Shown in pieces: positions 50,105-58,448 of a stretch of DNA of 64,000 nt. The position numbers were made by a program, and so were the translations under genes. The notes beneath the pieces were generated by a model. That model did no database searches and was not told the DNA's origin. It saw only the letters and a program-made list of their open reading frames with translations. Position 1 is the first letter of the stretch, and each line of letters begins with the position of its first letter. This stretch comes from Sphingomonas yunnanensis. Lineage in GTDB: Bacteria > Pseudomonadota > Alphaproteobacteria > Sphingomonadales > Sphingomonadaceae. The stretch is from assembly GCF_019898765.1 (NCBI RefSeq), contig NZ_JAIOKB010000004.1:1-64000 (forward strand), read 5' to 3'.

Positions 50105-50193
50105 GTGCTCCCGCGCACGCGGGAGCCTAGGCGAACCGGGCGCCACGAGCCGTTGCTCTGCGTGACCCTGGGCTCTGGCGTTCGCCGGAGCAC
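50105..50193. repeat. Palindromic intergenic repeat, family A, copy 3
   Basis: gtgctcccgcgcacgcggga to gttcgccggagcac: same ends and internal layout as at 15880 and 20616, lying between hisA and hisF. Confidence 0.8.
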
Positions 50194-50316
50194 AGCTCAG
50201 CCTGGACAGGCCGGTACCTGACCCGCGCCGCTGCGTGCGACCGATTCGCGCGCGGCGCCTCGTCGCGCGTGCGGCGCGTGCAGCCAGAAGCGCTCCTCCC
50301 GCTCCAGCCCGGCTTC

Positions 50317-50439
50317 TCACGCGCGCTGCCGAAACCAGGACCAGTGCGTGATCGTACGGCGCTCGTGCGCCCACTCGGTGGGGAAGGCGCCGCGCGGGTT
50401 GGCGAGGATCACCAGAAGCGCACAGAAGCGGCATCGCAT
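50317..50439 (-). CDS. Possible 40-residue protein, doubtful
   Basis: ATG 50439 is preceded by GAGGAG at a spacing of about 9 and encodes MRCRFCALLVILANPRGAFP, then TEWAHERRTITHW and ends RQRA. The hydrophobic-then-charged text and the ribosome site are the only support. It is antisense to the hisF upstream region, and no family is recognised. Confidence 0.25.
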   Translation of the reverse strand: MRCRFCALLVILANPRGAFPTEWAHERRTITHWSWFRQRA

Positions 50440-50564
50440 CGCCCGACTCTCCTCGGCCAAGAGAAAGCGATGATGCCGCCAAGCGCGCTCCAAGGAACCC
50501 CGGCGCTGACCGACTTCGGCGGCGCGCTTGCTCCCGGCCGCGCCTGCGGGCATGAGCCGGACGC

Positions 50565-51326
50565 ATGACCGTCCGTGCCCGCGTGATCCCGTGCCTCGAC
50601 GTCGCCGAGGGCCGCGTCGTCAAGGGGGTCAACTTCGTCGACCTCATCGACGCCGGCGACCCGGTCGAGCAGGCGCGCGCCTATGACGCCGCCGGCGCGG
50701 ACGAGCTCTGCTTCCTCGACATCACCGCCAGTCACGAGGCGCGCGGCACGCTCCTCGACGTGGTGCGCCGCACCGCCGCGGTCTGTTTCATGCCGCTCAC
50801 CGTCGGCGGCGGGGTGCGCAGCGCCGAGGACGCGCGCGCTTTGCTGCTCGCCGGCGCGGACAAGGTCGCGGTCAACTCCGCCGCGGTGGCACGCCCCGAG
50901 CTGGTGAGCGACATCGCCGAGCGGTTCGGCAGCCAATGCTGCGTCGCCAGCGTCGACGCGCGCCGTGTCGGCGAGGGCTGGGAGGTGTTCACCCATGGCG
51001 GGCGCCGTGCCACCGGGATCGACGCGGTGGCGCACGCGCTGCGCCTTGCCGAGCTGGGCGCGGGCGAGCTGCTCGTCACCTCGATGGACCGCGACGGCAC
51101 GCGCGGCGGCTACGACCTCGCGCTGGTGCGCGCCATCGCCGACCGCACCGAGGTGCCGGTGGTGGCCTCGGGCGGGGTCGGCACGCTCGACGATCTCGTC
51201 GCGGGCGTGACCGAGGGCCATGCCTCGGCGGTGCTCGCCGCCTCGATCTTCCACTTCGGCCAGGCCACGGTGGCGGAGGCGCACGCCGCGCTCGCCGCCG
51301 CGGGCGTGCCGGTGCGCGCGCATTGA
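50565..51326 (+). CDS. hisF: Imidazole glycerol phosphate synthase, cyclase subunit
   Basis: 253 aa. Uses HisH-derived ammonia to make IGP and [25 protein letters not shown] (catalytic Asp), [59 protein letters not shown] (second Asp) and [20 protein letters not shown]. The stop overlaps the TTG of an RlpA-like gene. Confidence 0.96.
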   Translation: MTVRARVIPCLDVAEGRVVKGVNFVDLIDAGDPVEQARAYDAAGADELCFLDITASHEARGTLLDVVRRTAAVCFMPLTVGGGVRSAEDARALLLAGADKVAVNSAAVARPELVSDIAERFGSQCCVASVDARRVGEGWEVFTHGGRRATGIDAVAHALRLAELGAGELLVTSMDRDGTRGGYDLALVRAIADRTEVPVVASGGVGTLDDLVAGVTEGHASAVLAASIFHFGQATVAEAHAALAAAGVPVRAH

Positions 51327-51892
51327 GGCGCGCCGCGCGGCGGGCGGGAGCGGCGCTGCTGGCGACGTTGCTCGCCGGCTGCAGCGGCCACTACCGTCCC
51401 GTGAGCGACGGGCCGGTGCGGCTCGGCCGACCGTATGTGGTGCGCGGCGTCACCTACACGCCCGCGGCCGACCCCAGCTACGACATGCTCGGCTACGCCA
51501 GCTGGTACGGTAGCGAGTCGGGCAACCGCACGGCGCTCGGCGAGCGGTTCCGCGCCAAATGGGTCACCGCGGCGCATCCGACGCTGCCGCTCCCGAGCTA
51601 CGTCGAGGTCACCGCGATCGACACGGGGCGCGTGATCCTGCTGCGTGTCAACGACCGCGGCCCGTTCGCGCGCGACCGGCTGATCGACCTGTCGCGCGGC
51701 GCGGCCGAACTGCTCGGCGTGCGTGCCAGCGGCCATGTCGCGGTGCGCGTGCGCGTCGTCGAGCCGCCCGAGCGCGACCGCGAGCGGCTGCGTCGAGGCA
51801 AGGCCGCGGCGCAGCGACCCGACGTCTCGCCCGAGGTCGCCGCCAACCTGCGCGCCCAGCTCGACGCCGGCCTGCGCGCGATCGGTCGCTGA
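51323..51892 (+). CDS. rlpA: RlpA-like lipoprotein (double-psi beta-barrel, no SPOR domain)
   Basis: 189 aa from TTG 51323, overlapping the hisF stop. A short basic N-terminus followed by [13 protein letters not shown] is a lipoprotein signal. The RlpA barrel is clear: [77 protein letters not shown]. RlpA cuts naked glycan strands at the septum in some bacteria. The usual C-terminal SPOR domain is lacking, the end being an Arg-rich helix. Placed between hisF and hisE. Confidence 0.82.
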   Translation: MRRAARRAGAALLATLLAGCSGHYRPVSDGPVRLGRPYVVRGVTYTPAADPSYDMLGYASWYGSESGNRTALGERFRAKWVTAAHPTLPLPSYVEVTAIDTGRVILLRVNDRGPFARDRLIDLSRGAAELLGVRASGHVAVRVRVVEPPERDRERLRRGKAAAQRPDVSPEVAANLRAQLDAGLRAIGR

Positions 51893-51952
51893 GGGCAGGG
51901 ACCGCACCGCTCCGGCTTGACCAGCGACGCCTCGCGCGGCACGCCGCGCAGC

Positions 51953-52303
51953 ATGGACCAGCCCGACCCGCTCGACCGGCTCTTTGACACGGTCGCCTCG
52001 CGCCGCGGCGCCGACCCTGCCTCCTCCTACACCGCCTCGCTGTTCGCGAAGGGGCGGCCGCGCATCGCGCAGAAGCTCGGCGAGGAGGCGGTGGAGACGG
52101 TGATCGCGGCGCTGCGCGGCGACGAGCGCGCGATCGTGCCGGAGGCGGCGGATCTTATATACCACCTCCTGGTGCTGCTCGCTGACGCCGGGCTGACGCT
52201 CGACGAGGTCCGCGCCGAGCTGGCGCGGCGCGAGGGGGTGTCCGGGCACGACGAGAAAGCCGCGCGCGGCGGCCCCCTGCCGCTCTCCTTCCCGCCCGAG
52301 TGA
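51953..52303 (+). CDS. hisE: Phosphoribosyl-ATP pyrophosphatase
   Basis: 116 aa from ATG 51953. Second step of histidine synthesis. PLDRLFDTVASRRGADPASS, YTASLFAKGRPRIAQKLGEE, AVETVIAALRGDERAIVPEA and ADLIYHLLVLLADAGLTLDE show the MazG-like metal-binding Glu/Asp residues. ATG 51953 is preferred to an ATG-less extension at 51917. Followed after 10 bases by a HIT gene. Confidence 0.93.
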   Translation: MDQPDPLDRLFDTVASRRGADPASSYTASLFAKGRPRIAQKLGEEAVETVIAALRGDERAIVPEAADLIYHLLVLLADAGLTLDEVRAELARREGVSGHDEKAARGGPLPLSFPPE

Positions 52304-52313
52304 GGATCGCCCG

Positions 52314-52700
52314 ATGACCGTCGACGCCACCGAGCCCTATGACGACGCCAACATCTTCGCCAAGCTGGTGCGCGGCGAGATCCCGTCGCGGCGCGTCTAT
52401 GAGGACGAGCACAGCATCGTCTTCCACGACATCGCGCCCTGGGCACCGGTCCATCTGCTCGCCGTGCCCAAGGGCCACTACGTCAGCTGGGACGATTTCT
52501 CGGCGAGCGCGAGCGCGGACGAGATCGTCAGTCTCACCCGCGCGATCGGCCAGGCGGCGCGCGAGGCGGGGCTGGTCGGGCGCGGCTATCGCCTGATCGC
52601 CAACACCGGGCTCGACAGCCACGCCGAGGTGCCCCACCTGCACGTCCACATCCTCGCCGGGCGCGCGCTCGGCCCGATGCTGGCGCAGCGCGACGGGTGA
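52314..52700 (+). CDS. HIT-family (HinT-like) nucleotide hydrolase
   Basis: 128 aa. DDANIFAKLVRGEIPSRRVY, VFHDIAPWAPVHLLAVPKGH and the histidine triad VPHLHVHILAGRALGPML with the middle His as nucleophile. HinT proteins hydrolyse purine phosphoramidates. Commonly found after hisE in alphaproteobacteria, probably cotranscribed. Confidence 0.92.
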   Translation: MTVDATEPYDDANIFAKLVRGEIPSRRVYEDEHSIVFHDIAPWAPVHLLAVPKGHYVSWDDFSASASADEIVSLTRAIGQAAREAGLVGRGYRLIANTGLDSHAEVPHLHVHILAGRALGPMLAQRDG

Positions 52701-53056
52701 GCGCGGGGCACTGGACGTTCTAGGTGGATTGCCCGTTACCTCGGCGCCGCGGCACGCCCTAACGCGTCATGCGCCGTGAGGACGTGCTTCTCTGCCCCGC
52801 CGTCATCCCGGACTCGGTCCGGGATCGACTCTTCCGCGAGAGCGGCACTGAGGAGTGTGCGGCACGGTCAATCCAGGACCAAGCCCGGGATGACGGACGT
52901 GTGTAGGGGCATGACGTCGCGACGGCCTGGGTGGGCACCATCGTCTCCCCCACGCTCTCTCCGCCTCCGATGTCATCTCCGCGCAACACTATTGCGCGTC
53001 GCCGCACACCCGCTACGCTCCTGTCCAGCAATTTTCCCTTGGGGGCATCGAACCTA
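52701..53056. other. 356-base gap between HIT gene and permease
   Basis: Contains a family B repeat (52802-52894). The remainder, 52895-53056, is pyrimidine-rich on the plus strand and must hold the permease promoter, but I see no clear -35/-10 pair. Confidence 0.5.
52802..52894. repeat. Palindromic intergenic repeat, family B, copy 4
   Basis: gtcatcccggactcggtccg and accaagcccgggatgac mark the ends, each a hairpin and mutually inverted. It is the clearest copy of the family in this window. Confidence 0.8.
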
Positions 53057-54604
53057 ATGATCTTCGGGCGCGTCAAACCTCTCGACGCCATTCTCGCGAC
53101 CGCGGAGCGCAAGTCGCTCCACCGCACGCTCGGCTGGTTCCAGCTGACCCTGTTCGGCATCGGCTGCGTGATCGGCACCGGCATCTTCGTGCTCACCGCG
53201 GCGGGCGCGCAGAAGGCCGGGCCGGGCCTGATGCTCGCCTTCGCCATCGCCGGCGCGATCTGCATCGTCGCGGCGCTGTGCTACGCCGAGATCGCGGCGA
53301 TGATCCCGGTCGCGGGATCGGCCTATACCTACACCTATTCCACCATGGGCGAGCTGCTCGCCTGGACGGTCGGCTGGGCGCTGATCCTCGAATATGCCGT
53401 CGCCGCCAGTGCGGTGGCGGTCGGCTGGTCGGGCTATTTCAGCGGGACAATCCTCAATCAGTTCCTCGGCATCCATCTGCCCGCCTGGCTCTCCGCCGCG
53501 CCGCTCGCGCTGGGCGGTGCGCCCGGCGGCTTCATCAACCTGCCGGCGGTGGTGATCGCGGGGCTGATCACCTGGCTGCTGATGATCGGCACCACTGAGA
53601 GCGCGCGGGTCAATGCGGTGCTGGTGGCGATCAAGGTCGTCGCGCTCACCGCCTTCGTCGCGCTGACGCTGCCGAGCGACTCGTTCAGCAGCGCCAATTT
53701 CAACCCCTTCCTGCCGGCGGGCGTGTTCGGCGGCTTCGGCACCGGCGTCGGCGCGGTCGGCGCGGCGGCGACGATCTTCTTCGCCTATGTCGGCTTCGAC
53801 GCGGTCTCCACCGCCGCGGAGGAGACCAAGAACCCGCAGCGCAACGTGCCGATCGGTCTGATCGGCTCGCTGCTGTTCTGCACGATCTTCTACATCCTGG
53901 TCGCCGCCGGGGCGATCGGCACGATCGGCGGCCAGCCGATCATGGGGCCCAACGGCATCCCCTTCCCGACCGGCTCGGAAGAGCTGGCGCGCCAGTGCGC
54001 GCTGCCGCAATATGCCGACATGCTGGTCTGCTCGAACGAGGCGCTGGCGCACGTGCTGCGCGCGATCGGCTGGTCCAAGGTGGGCAACATGCTCGGCATC
54101 GCCGCCTTCCTGGCGCTACCCTCGGTGATCCTGATCCTGATGTTCGGCCAGACGCGCATCTTCTTCGTGATGAGCCGCGACGGACTGCTGCCCGAGAAGC
54201 TGTCGGCGGTGCACCCGAAATGGAAGACGCCCTATGTCGTCACCGCGATGACCGGGATCGGCGTGGCCTTCGCGGCCGCGTTCCTGCCGGTCGGGCAGCT
54301 CGCCGACATCGCCAATGCCGGGACGCTCTACGCCTTCATGATGGTGGCGATCGCGGTGATGATCCTGCGTCGCACCGCGCGCGACCACAGGCGCGACTTC
54401 CGCACCCCCGCGCTGTGGCTGGTCGGGCCGCTGACGATCGTGGGCTGCGTGTTCCTGTTCTTCAACCTGCCCTCGGCGGCGATGCTGGTGCTGCCGATCT
54501 GGGGCGCGGTGGGGCTGGTGATCTACTTCGCCTACAGCCGCCACCACAGCCATGTCGGCCGCGGCATCGTCGACGCCGACGATGCCGCGGCGACGCTGCA
54601 CTGA
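53057..54604 (+). CDS. APC-family amino-acid permease (cationic amino-acid transporter-like)
   Basis: 515 aa with about twelve or more hydrophobic helices. KSLHRTLGWFQLTLFGIGCV, IGTGIFVLTAAGAQKAGPG, FAYVGFDAVSTAAEETKNPQ and GQTRIFFVMSRDGLLPEKLS are typical of the CAT/YfnA group. Likely imports amino acids with protons. ATG 53057 gives MIFGRVKPLDAILATAERKS; longer in-frame starts would run through the intergenic region. Convergent with mscL. Confidence 0.88.
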   Translation: MIFGRVKPLDAILATAERKSLHRTLGWFQLTLFGIGCVIGTGIFVLTAAGAQKAGPGLMLAFAIAGAICIVAALCYAEIAAMIPVAGSAYTYTYSTMGELLAWTVGWALILEYAVAASAVAVGWSGYFSGTILNQFLGIHLPAWLSAAPLALGGAPGGFINLPAVVIAGLITWLLMIGTTESARVNAVLVAIKVVALTAFVALTLPSDSFSSANFNPFLPAGVFGGFGTGVGAVGAAATIFFAYVGFDAVSTAAEETKNPQRNVPIGLIGSLLFCTIFYILVAAGAIGTIGGQPIMGPNGIPFPTGSEELARQCALPQYADMLVCSNEALAHVLRAIGWSKVGNMLGIAAFLALPSVILILMFGQTRIFFVMSRDGLLPEKLSAVHPKWKTPYVVTAMTGIGVAFAAAFLPVGQLADIANAGTLYAFMMVAIAVMILRRTARDHRRDFRTPALWLVGPLTIVGCVFLFFNLPSAAMLVLPIWGAVGLVIYFAYSRHHSHVGRGIVDADDAAATLH

Positions 54605-54623
54605 GAATTTGAGCCACACCGCG

Positions 54624-54649
54624 GCGCTCTCCCGGTGAGGGGAGAGCGC
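54624..54649. terminator. Bidirectional hairpin between permease and mscL
   Basis: gcgctctccc, loop ggtgag, gggagagcgc: perfect 10-bp stem at 54624-54649 in the 60-base gap between the convergent genes. Confidence 0.65.
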
Positions 54650-54664
54650 CCGGCTCACGCCGGC

Positions 54665-55141
54665 TCAGACGAGCGGAGGAGGAGTGCGGGTGCTTGTGCC
54701 CGCGCGCAGCTCGTCACGGATCTCGCGCAGCAGCGCGACCTCGGCCGCCTCGGCGGCGGGCTCGGCGGTGCCATCCTTCTTCTCGCGCTCGGCCGCGGCG
54801 ATCACGCGGTTGACGCTGCGCATCAGCAGGAAGACGATGAAGGCCAGGATGACGAAGTTGATCACGACCGTGATGAACTCGCCGTATCCGAACAGGGGTA
54901 CCCCCGCCGCCTTGAGCTGGGCATAGCTCGACAGCGAGCCGGTGTAGTTCGCGGGTACCGTTCCCAGCTTCACGAAGTAGCTCGAGAAGTCGAACCCGCC
55001 GAAGATCGCGCCGACGATCGGCATGATGATGTCGTCGGTCAGCGACTTGGTGATGGTGGCGAAGGCACCGCCGATGATCACGCCGACCGCCAGGTCGAGC
55101 ACATTGCCTCGAGCGATGAACGCCCTGAAATCCTTCAACAT
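54665..55141 (-). CDS. mscL: Large-conductance mechanosensitive channel
   Basis: 158 aa. MLKDFRAFIARGNVLDLAVG, VIIGGAFATITKSLTDDIIM (first helix) and GYGEFITVVINFVILAFIVF (second helix) are the MscL layout. Opens under membrane tension to release solutes on osmotic downshock. The C-terminus (EVALLREIRDELRAG) is the cytoplasmic helix bundle. Normal length for the family. Confidence 0.95.
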   Translation of the reverse strand: MLKDFRAFIARGNVLDLAVGVIIGGAFATITKSLTDDIIMPIVGAIFGGFDFSSYFVKLGTVPANYTGSLSSYAQLKAAGVPLFGYGEFITVVINFVILAFIVFLLMRSVNRVIAAAEREKKDGTAEPAAEAAEVALLREIRDELRAGTSTRTPPPLV

Positions 55142-55262
55142 GTTCGTCTCCCTGCCGCTCTCGTTGCGGGCAGATCCAGGTTAAGCCCGGATTGTCGCTT
55201 CGCCAACCCGCCCCGCTGACCTAGAGAGGCGCCTCCCGACGCCAGCACTTAGCGAGACCCCC

Positions 55263-55802
55263 ATGAGCAAGCCGCATCGTGACGCCGACGCCCCCGCCGA
55301 AACCGCCTGGGCCGGCCGCTACATCGAGGTCAAGACGCAGGGGCAGTGGGAGTATGTCGCGCGCCGCAACGGTATCCAGGCCGCGGTGATCGCCGCGATC
55401 GACGACGCCGATCGGGTCGTGCTGGTCGAACAATATCGCGTGCCGCTCGGCCGCCGCTGCCTCGAACTTCCCGCCGGACTGATCGGCGACGAGACCGCGG
55501 GCGAGGCGGTGGCGGCCGGCGCCGCGCGCGAACTGGAGGAGGAGACCGGTTATCGCGCGGGGCGGATCGAAGAGCTCGGCTTCTTCTACTCGTCGCCCGG
55601 GATGAACAGCGAGGGCTTCACGCTGGTGCGCGCGCACCAGCTGGAGAAGGTCGGACCGGGGGGCGGCGAGGCCGACGAGGACATCGAGGTGCATCTGGTC
55701 CCACGCGCCGAGCTGGCGCGCTTCGTGCTGGCGAAGCGCACCCAGGGCGTCGCGATGGACGTCAAGATGCTGTTGCTGCTGGCGGACGGGCTGTTGGGGT
55801 AA
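55263..55802 (+). CDS. Nudix hydrolase, ADP-ribose pyrophosphatase type
   Basis: 179 aa. The Nudix box lies in GDETAGEAVAAGAARELEEE plus TGY, fitting GX5EX7REUXEEXGU. The preceding ELPAGLIGD and the arrangement QYRVPLGRRCLELPAG are characteristic of ADP-sugar hydrolases. It would clear ADP-ribose. Divergent from mscL; a family C repeat follows. Confidence 0.88.
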   Translation: MSKPHRDADAPAETAWAGRYIEVKTQGQWEYVARRNGIQAAVIAAIDDADRVVLVEQYRVPLGRRCLELPAGLIGDETAGEAVAAGAARELEEETGYRAGRIEELGFFYSSPGMNSEGFTLVRAHQLEKVGPGGGEADEDIEVHLVPRAELARFVLAKRTQGVAMDVKMLLLLADGLLG

Positions 55803-55805
55803 ATC

Positions 55806-55934
55806 CTCCCCAGCACGGGTAGGGGGATCGCCGGGCGCAAGGCCGGTGGTGGAAGGGGCTGTCCGCGAGTGCTCCGCCTGCGGGGAGCCCCTTCCACCAG
55901 CCTGCGGCTCGTCCCTCTCCCCGCGAGCGGGGAC
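55806..55934. repeat. Palindromic repeat, family C, intergenic copy
   Basis: cctccccagcacgggtaggg to ccctctccccgcgagcgggg. The inner part ggtggtggaaggggc and its inverse gccccttccaccagcc match the build of the repeat found inside truB (19248-19380). Lies between the Nudix and pyruvyltransferase genes. Confidence 0.8.
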
Positions 55935-55979
55935 GAGTTGTGAGCGGAACCCACCGACCTGAAAGCGATTATCTCCGCA

Positions 55980-57053
55980 ATGACTGCCACACCGCGCAAG
56001 GTCGGTATCCTGACCTTCCACCGCTGCATCAATTATGGCTCCTACTGGCAGGCGCGCTGCCTGACGGAGGGATTGCGTTCGCTCGGCCATGACGCGCGGC
56101 TGCTCGATCATCACAGCGATCAGGTCGCGCGCGCCGAGTGGCGCTGCTCGTTCCAGCCGACCTTGCCCGAGCGTACCCGCCGCGCCGACCTGCCCGCCTA
56201 CAAGGTCAAGGGGCGCAAGTTCGTCGCGGCCTTCGATCGCCTGCCGCAGTCGCCGCGCTTCCCGCTGCATCGGCCGGACACCAGCGGCTATGACGCGATC
56301 GTCGTCGGCAGTGACGAGGTGTGGAACTTCCGTCACCCCTGGTACGGCGGCGCACCGATCTTCTTCGGCGAGGGGCTGAGTGCGCCGCGGCTGGTCTCCT
56401 ATGCCGCCAGCTTCGGCAACCATGACGCCGCCGACGGCATCTCGGACGATTGGGCCGCCAAGCTGCGCCGCTTCACCGCGGTATCGGTGCGCGACGCCAA
56501 CTCGCGCGCACTCGTGCAGACCGCGCTGGGCGCGACCCCGCCGCTGGTGCTCGATCCCGTGCTCCAGTTCGGCGATCGCGTCCACGCAGCCGCTCCGCCG
56601 ACAGGCAAGGGCGGCTATGCCTTGGTCTATGGCCACGGCTTTCCGGAGTGGCTCCAGCGCCAGATGCGCGAATGGAGCCGGCGCAGCGGGGTTCGACTGG
56701 TCAGCATCGGCTATCGCAACGACTGGGCCGACGAGCAGGACATCGCCGCCGGCCCCGAGGAGTTCGCGCAACGCGCGGCGAACGCCAGCGCGCTGGTGAC
56801 CAACTTCTTCCACGGCTGCGTCTTCGCGCTCAACAATCGGACGCCGTTCGTCACCGCGCCGTCGCCCTATCGCTTCAACAAGGTGCGCGACCTCGCCGCG
56901 GCGCTCGACGCGCGCCGGCACATCGTCTCGCCCGAGCTGGAGAGCGCCGACTACGACGCGCTGCTCGGCGCGCCGCCCGCTTCCGCGGTCTACGAGCGTA
57001 TCGACGACCTGCGCGCCGAGTCGCTCGCTTATCTGCGCCACGCGCTTGGCTGA
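55980..57053 (+). CDS. Polysaccharide pyruvyl transferase-family protein
   Basis: 357 aa. KVGILTFHRCINYGSYWQAR and CLTEGLRSLGHDARLLDHHS open the domain; DAIVVGSDEVWNFRHPWYGG, SVRDANSRALVQ, PLVLDPVLQF and ALVTNFFHGCVFALNNRTPF (the conserved SRFHG-like HG) complete it. Members transfer pyruvate from PEP to sugars of capsules and exopolysaccharides. Overlaps the FrhB-like gene by 8 bases. No glycosyltransferase adjoins, so the acceptor is unknown. Confidence 0.85.
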   Translation: MTATPRKVGILTFHRCINYGSYWQARCLTEGLRSLGHDARLLDHHSDQVARAEWRCSFQPTLPERTRRADLPAYKVKGRKFVAAFDRLPQSPRFPLHRPDTSGYDAIVVGSDEVWNFRHPWYGGAPIFFGEGLSAPRLVSYAASFGNHDAADGISDDWAAKLRRFTAVSVRDANSRALVQTALGATPPLVLDPVLQFGDRVHAAAPPTGKGGYALVYGHGFPEWLQRQMREWSRRSGVRLVSIGYRNDWADEQDIAAGPEEFAQRAANASALVTNFFHGCVFALNNRTPFVTAPSPYRFNKVRDLAAALDARRHIVSPELESADYDALLGAPPASAVYERIDDLRAESLAYLRHALG

Positions 57054-58431
57054 GCCGCTCTCGCCACGCGACGTGGTGCGTTCGGGGCTGTGTATCGGCT
57101 GCGGCGGGTGCGCGGCGGACTCCCCCGTCGGCGGGATGGCATGGGATCGCTACGGCACGTGGAAGCCCGATGGCGCCTTCGCTGCCGCGCCGAGCGAGGA
57201 GTTCGCGCAGCGCTGCCCCTTCTCGCCCGACGCGCGCGACGAGGACATGATCGCCGCTGAGCGCTTCCCCACCGCGCCTCGCGCGACACCCCTGCTCGGC
57301 CGCCATGAATCGACCTGGGTCGGCCATGTCGCCGAGGGGGCATGGCGCGAGTCGGGCAGTTCGGGCGGCATGGTGAGCTGGGTCGCCGCCGAGCTACTGC
57401 GCACCGGCGCGATCGACGCGGTCGCGCATGTCGCCCCGGTCGCGGCGCCGCAGGAGGACGGGCGATACTTCGCCTATCGCCTGTCGCGCGACGCGGGATC
57501 GTTGCTGACGGGCGCCAAGTCACGTTATTTTCCGGTCGAGCTCTCCGCGGTGCTGCGAGAGATCCGCGCCACGCCGGGGCGCTACGCGATCGTCGCGGTG
57601 CCGTGCTTCGCCAAGATGATCCAGCTGGAGCGGGCGCGCGACCCGGTGCTGCGCGAGCGCGTGCCGCACGTGCTCGGGCTGTTCTGTGGGCATCAGAAGA
57701 GCGCGCGGTTGGTCGACAGCTTCGCCTGGCAGCTGGATACGCCGTTGGCGCGCGTGCGCGCGGTCGACTATCGCATCAAGGACGCCGGGCGACCGGCGAA
57801 CTGGTATCGCGCGCACCTGACGCTCGACGATGGCAGCGCGCGCGCCGAGGACTGGTGGCATCTCGCCGACGGTGACTGGGGTGCGGGGTTTTTCCAGAAT
57901 AGCGCGTGTGACATGTGCGACGACGTTGTCGCCGAGACCACCGATGTCGCCTTCGGTGATGCCTGGGTCGAGCCCTACTCGTCCGACGGCCGCGGCACCA
58001 ACGTGGTGGTGGCGCGTACGCCGCTGATCGACGGGCTCATCCGCGCCGCGGCGGCCGAAGGGCGGCTCGCGCTGGAGGAGGTCGACGCGGCCTTCGTTGA
58101 GGCCACGCAGGCGGCCGGGTTCCGCCACCGCCGCGAGGGGCTGGCCTACCGGCTGACGTGGCGGCGCTGGCGCGGCGGCGTGGCCAAGCGCAAGCGCGTC
58201 GCGCCCGCCGCCCGCGCGCTGCCGCTGCGCCGCCGCCTGGTGTATCGCACGCGCGGCGGCATCGCGCGCTGGAGCCACCGGCTGGCGTGGCTGTCGGCGC
58301 GGACCGGGGCTCCCGGGCTCTACCTGCGGTGGGCGCGGCCGGTGCTGTCCTTCTATCGCGCGCTCGCCTGGTCACACGGTCGTCTCGGCGGCTGGATCGA
58401 TCGGGTGCTGCCCGACGCACGGCGCCAGTAG
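57046..58431 (+). CDS. FrhB-like iron-sulfur flavoprotein (F420 hydrogenase/dehydrogenase beta family)
   Basis: 461 aa from TTG 57046, overlapping the pyruvyltransferase gene. The N-terminal ferredoxin-like motif is CIGCGGCAADSP (about residues 16-27), where the fourth Cys is Ser; a CP pair follows at about residue 57. The FrhB C-terminal core has SSGGMVSWVAAELLRTGAID, VAVPCFAKMIQLERARD, LGLFCGHQKSARLVDSFAWQ and the second cysteine cluster SACDMCDDVVAETTDVAFGD. Such proteins occur in polysaccharide clusters beside pyruvyltransferases, with unknown role. The C-terminal 100 residues are basic and not of the family. Confidence 0.75.
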   Translation: MAEPLSPRDVVRSGLCIGCGGCAADSPVGGMAWDRYGTWKPDGAFAAAPSEEFAQRCPFSPDARDEDMIAAERFPTAPRATPLLGRHESTWVGHVAEGAWRESGSSGGMVSWVAAELLRTGAIDAVAHVAPVAAPQEDGRYFAYRLSRDAGSLLTGAKSRYFPVELSAVLREIRATPGRYAIVAVPCFAKMIQLERARDPVLRERVPHVLGLFCGHQKSARLVDSFAWQLDTPLARVRAVDYRIKDAGRPANWYRAHLTLDDGSARAEDWWHLADGDWGAGFFQNSACDMCDDVVAETTDVAFGDAWVEPYSSDGRGTNVVVARTPLIDGLIRAAAAEGRLALEEVDAAFVEATQAAGFRHRREGLAYRLTWRRWRGGVAKRKRVAPAARALPLRRRLVYRTRGGIARWSHRLAWLSARTGAPGLYLRWARPVLSFYRALAWSHGRLGGWIDRVLPDARRQ

Positions 58432-58448
58432 CTTCGGGCGCTACGGCG

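Larger units (their letters stand above)
50076..50564. other. 489-base gap between hisA and hisF
   Basis: Holds a family A repeat (50105-50193) and, further down, a possible 40-codon minus-strand ORF (50317-50439). Otherwise GC-rich DNA in which I see no conserved RNA structure. A promoter for hisF may lie here. Confidence 0.6.

Noticed and set aside
55221..57041. A 606-codon minus-strand frame over the Nudix and pyruvyltransferase genes
   Set aside because: It runs through two confident plus-strand genes and a palindromic repeat, with antisense-type composition.
57046..58431. Evidence for F420-dependent metabolism
   Set aside because: FrhB-like proteins of polysaccharide loci are not tied to F420, and no F420 synthesis gene is in the window.
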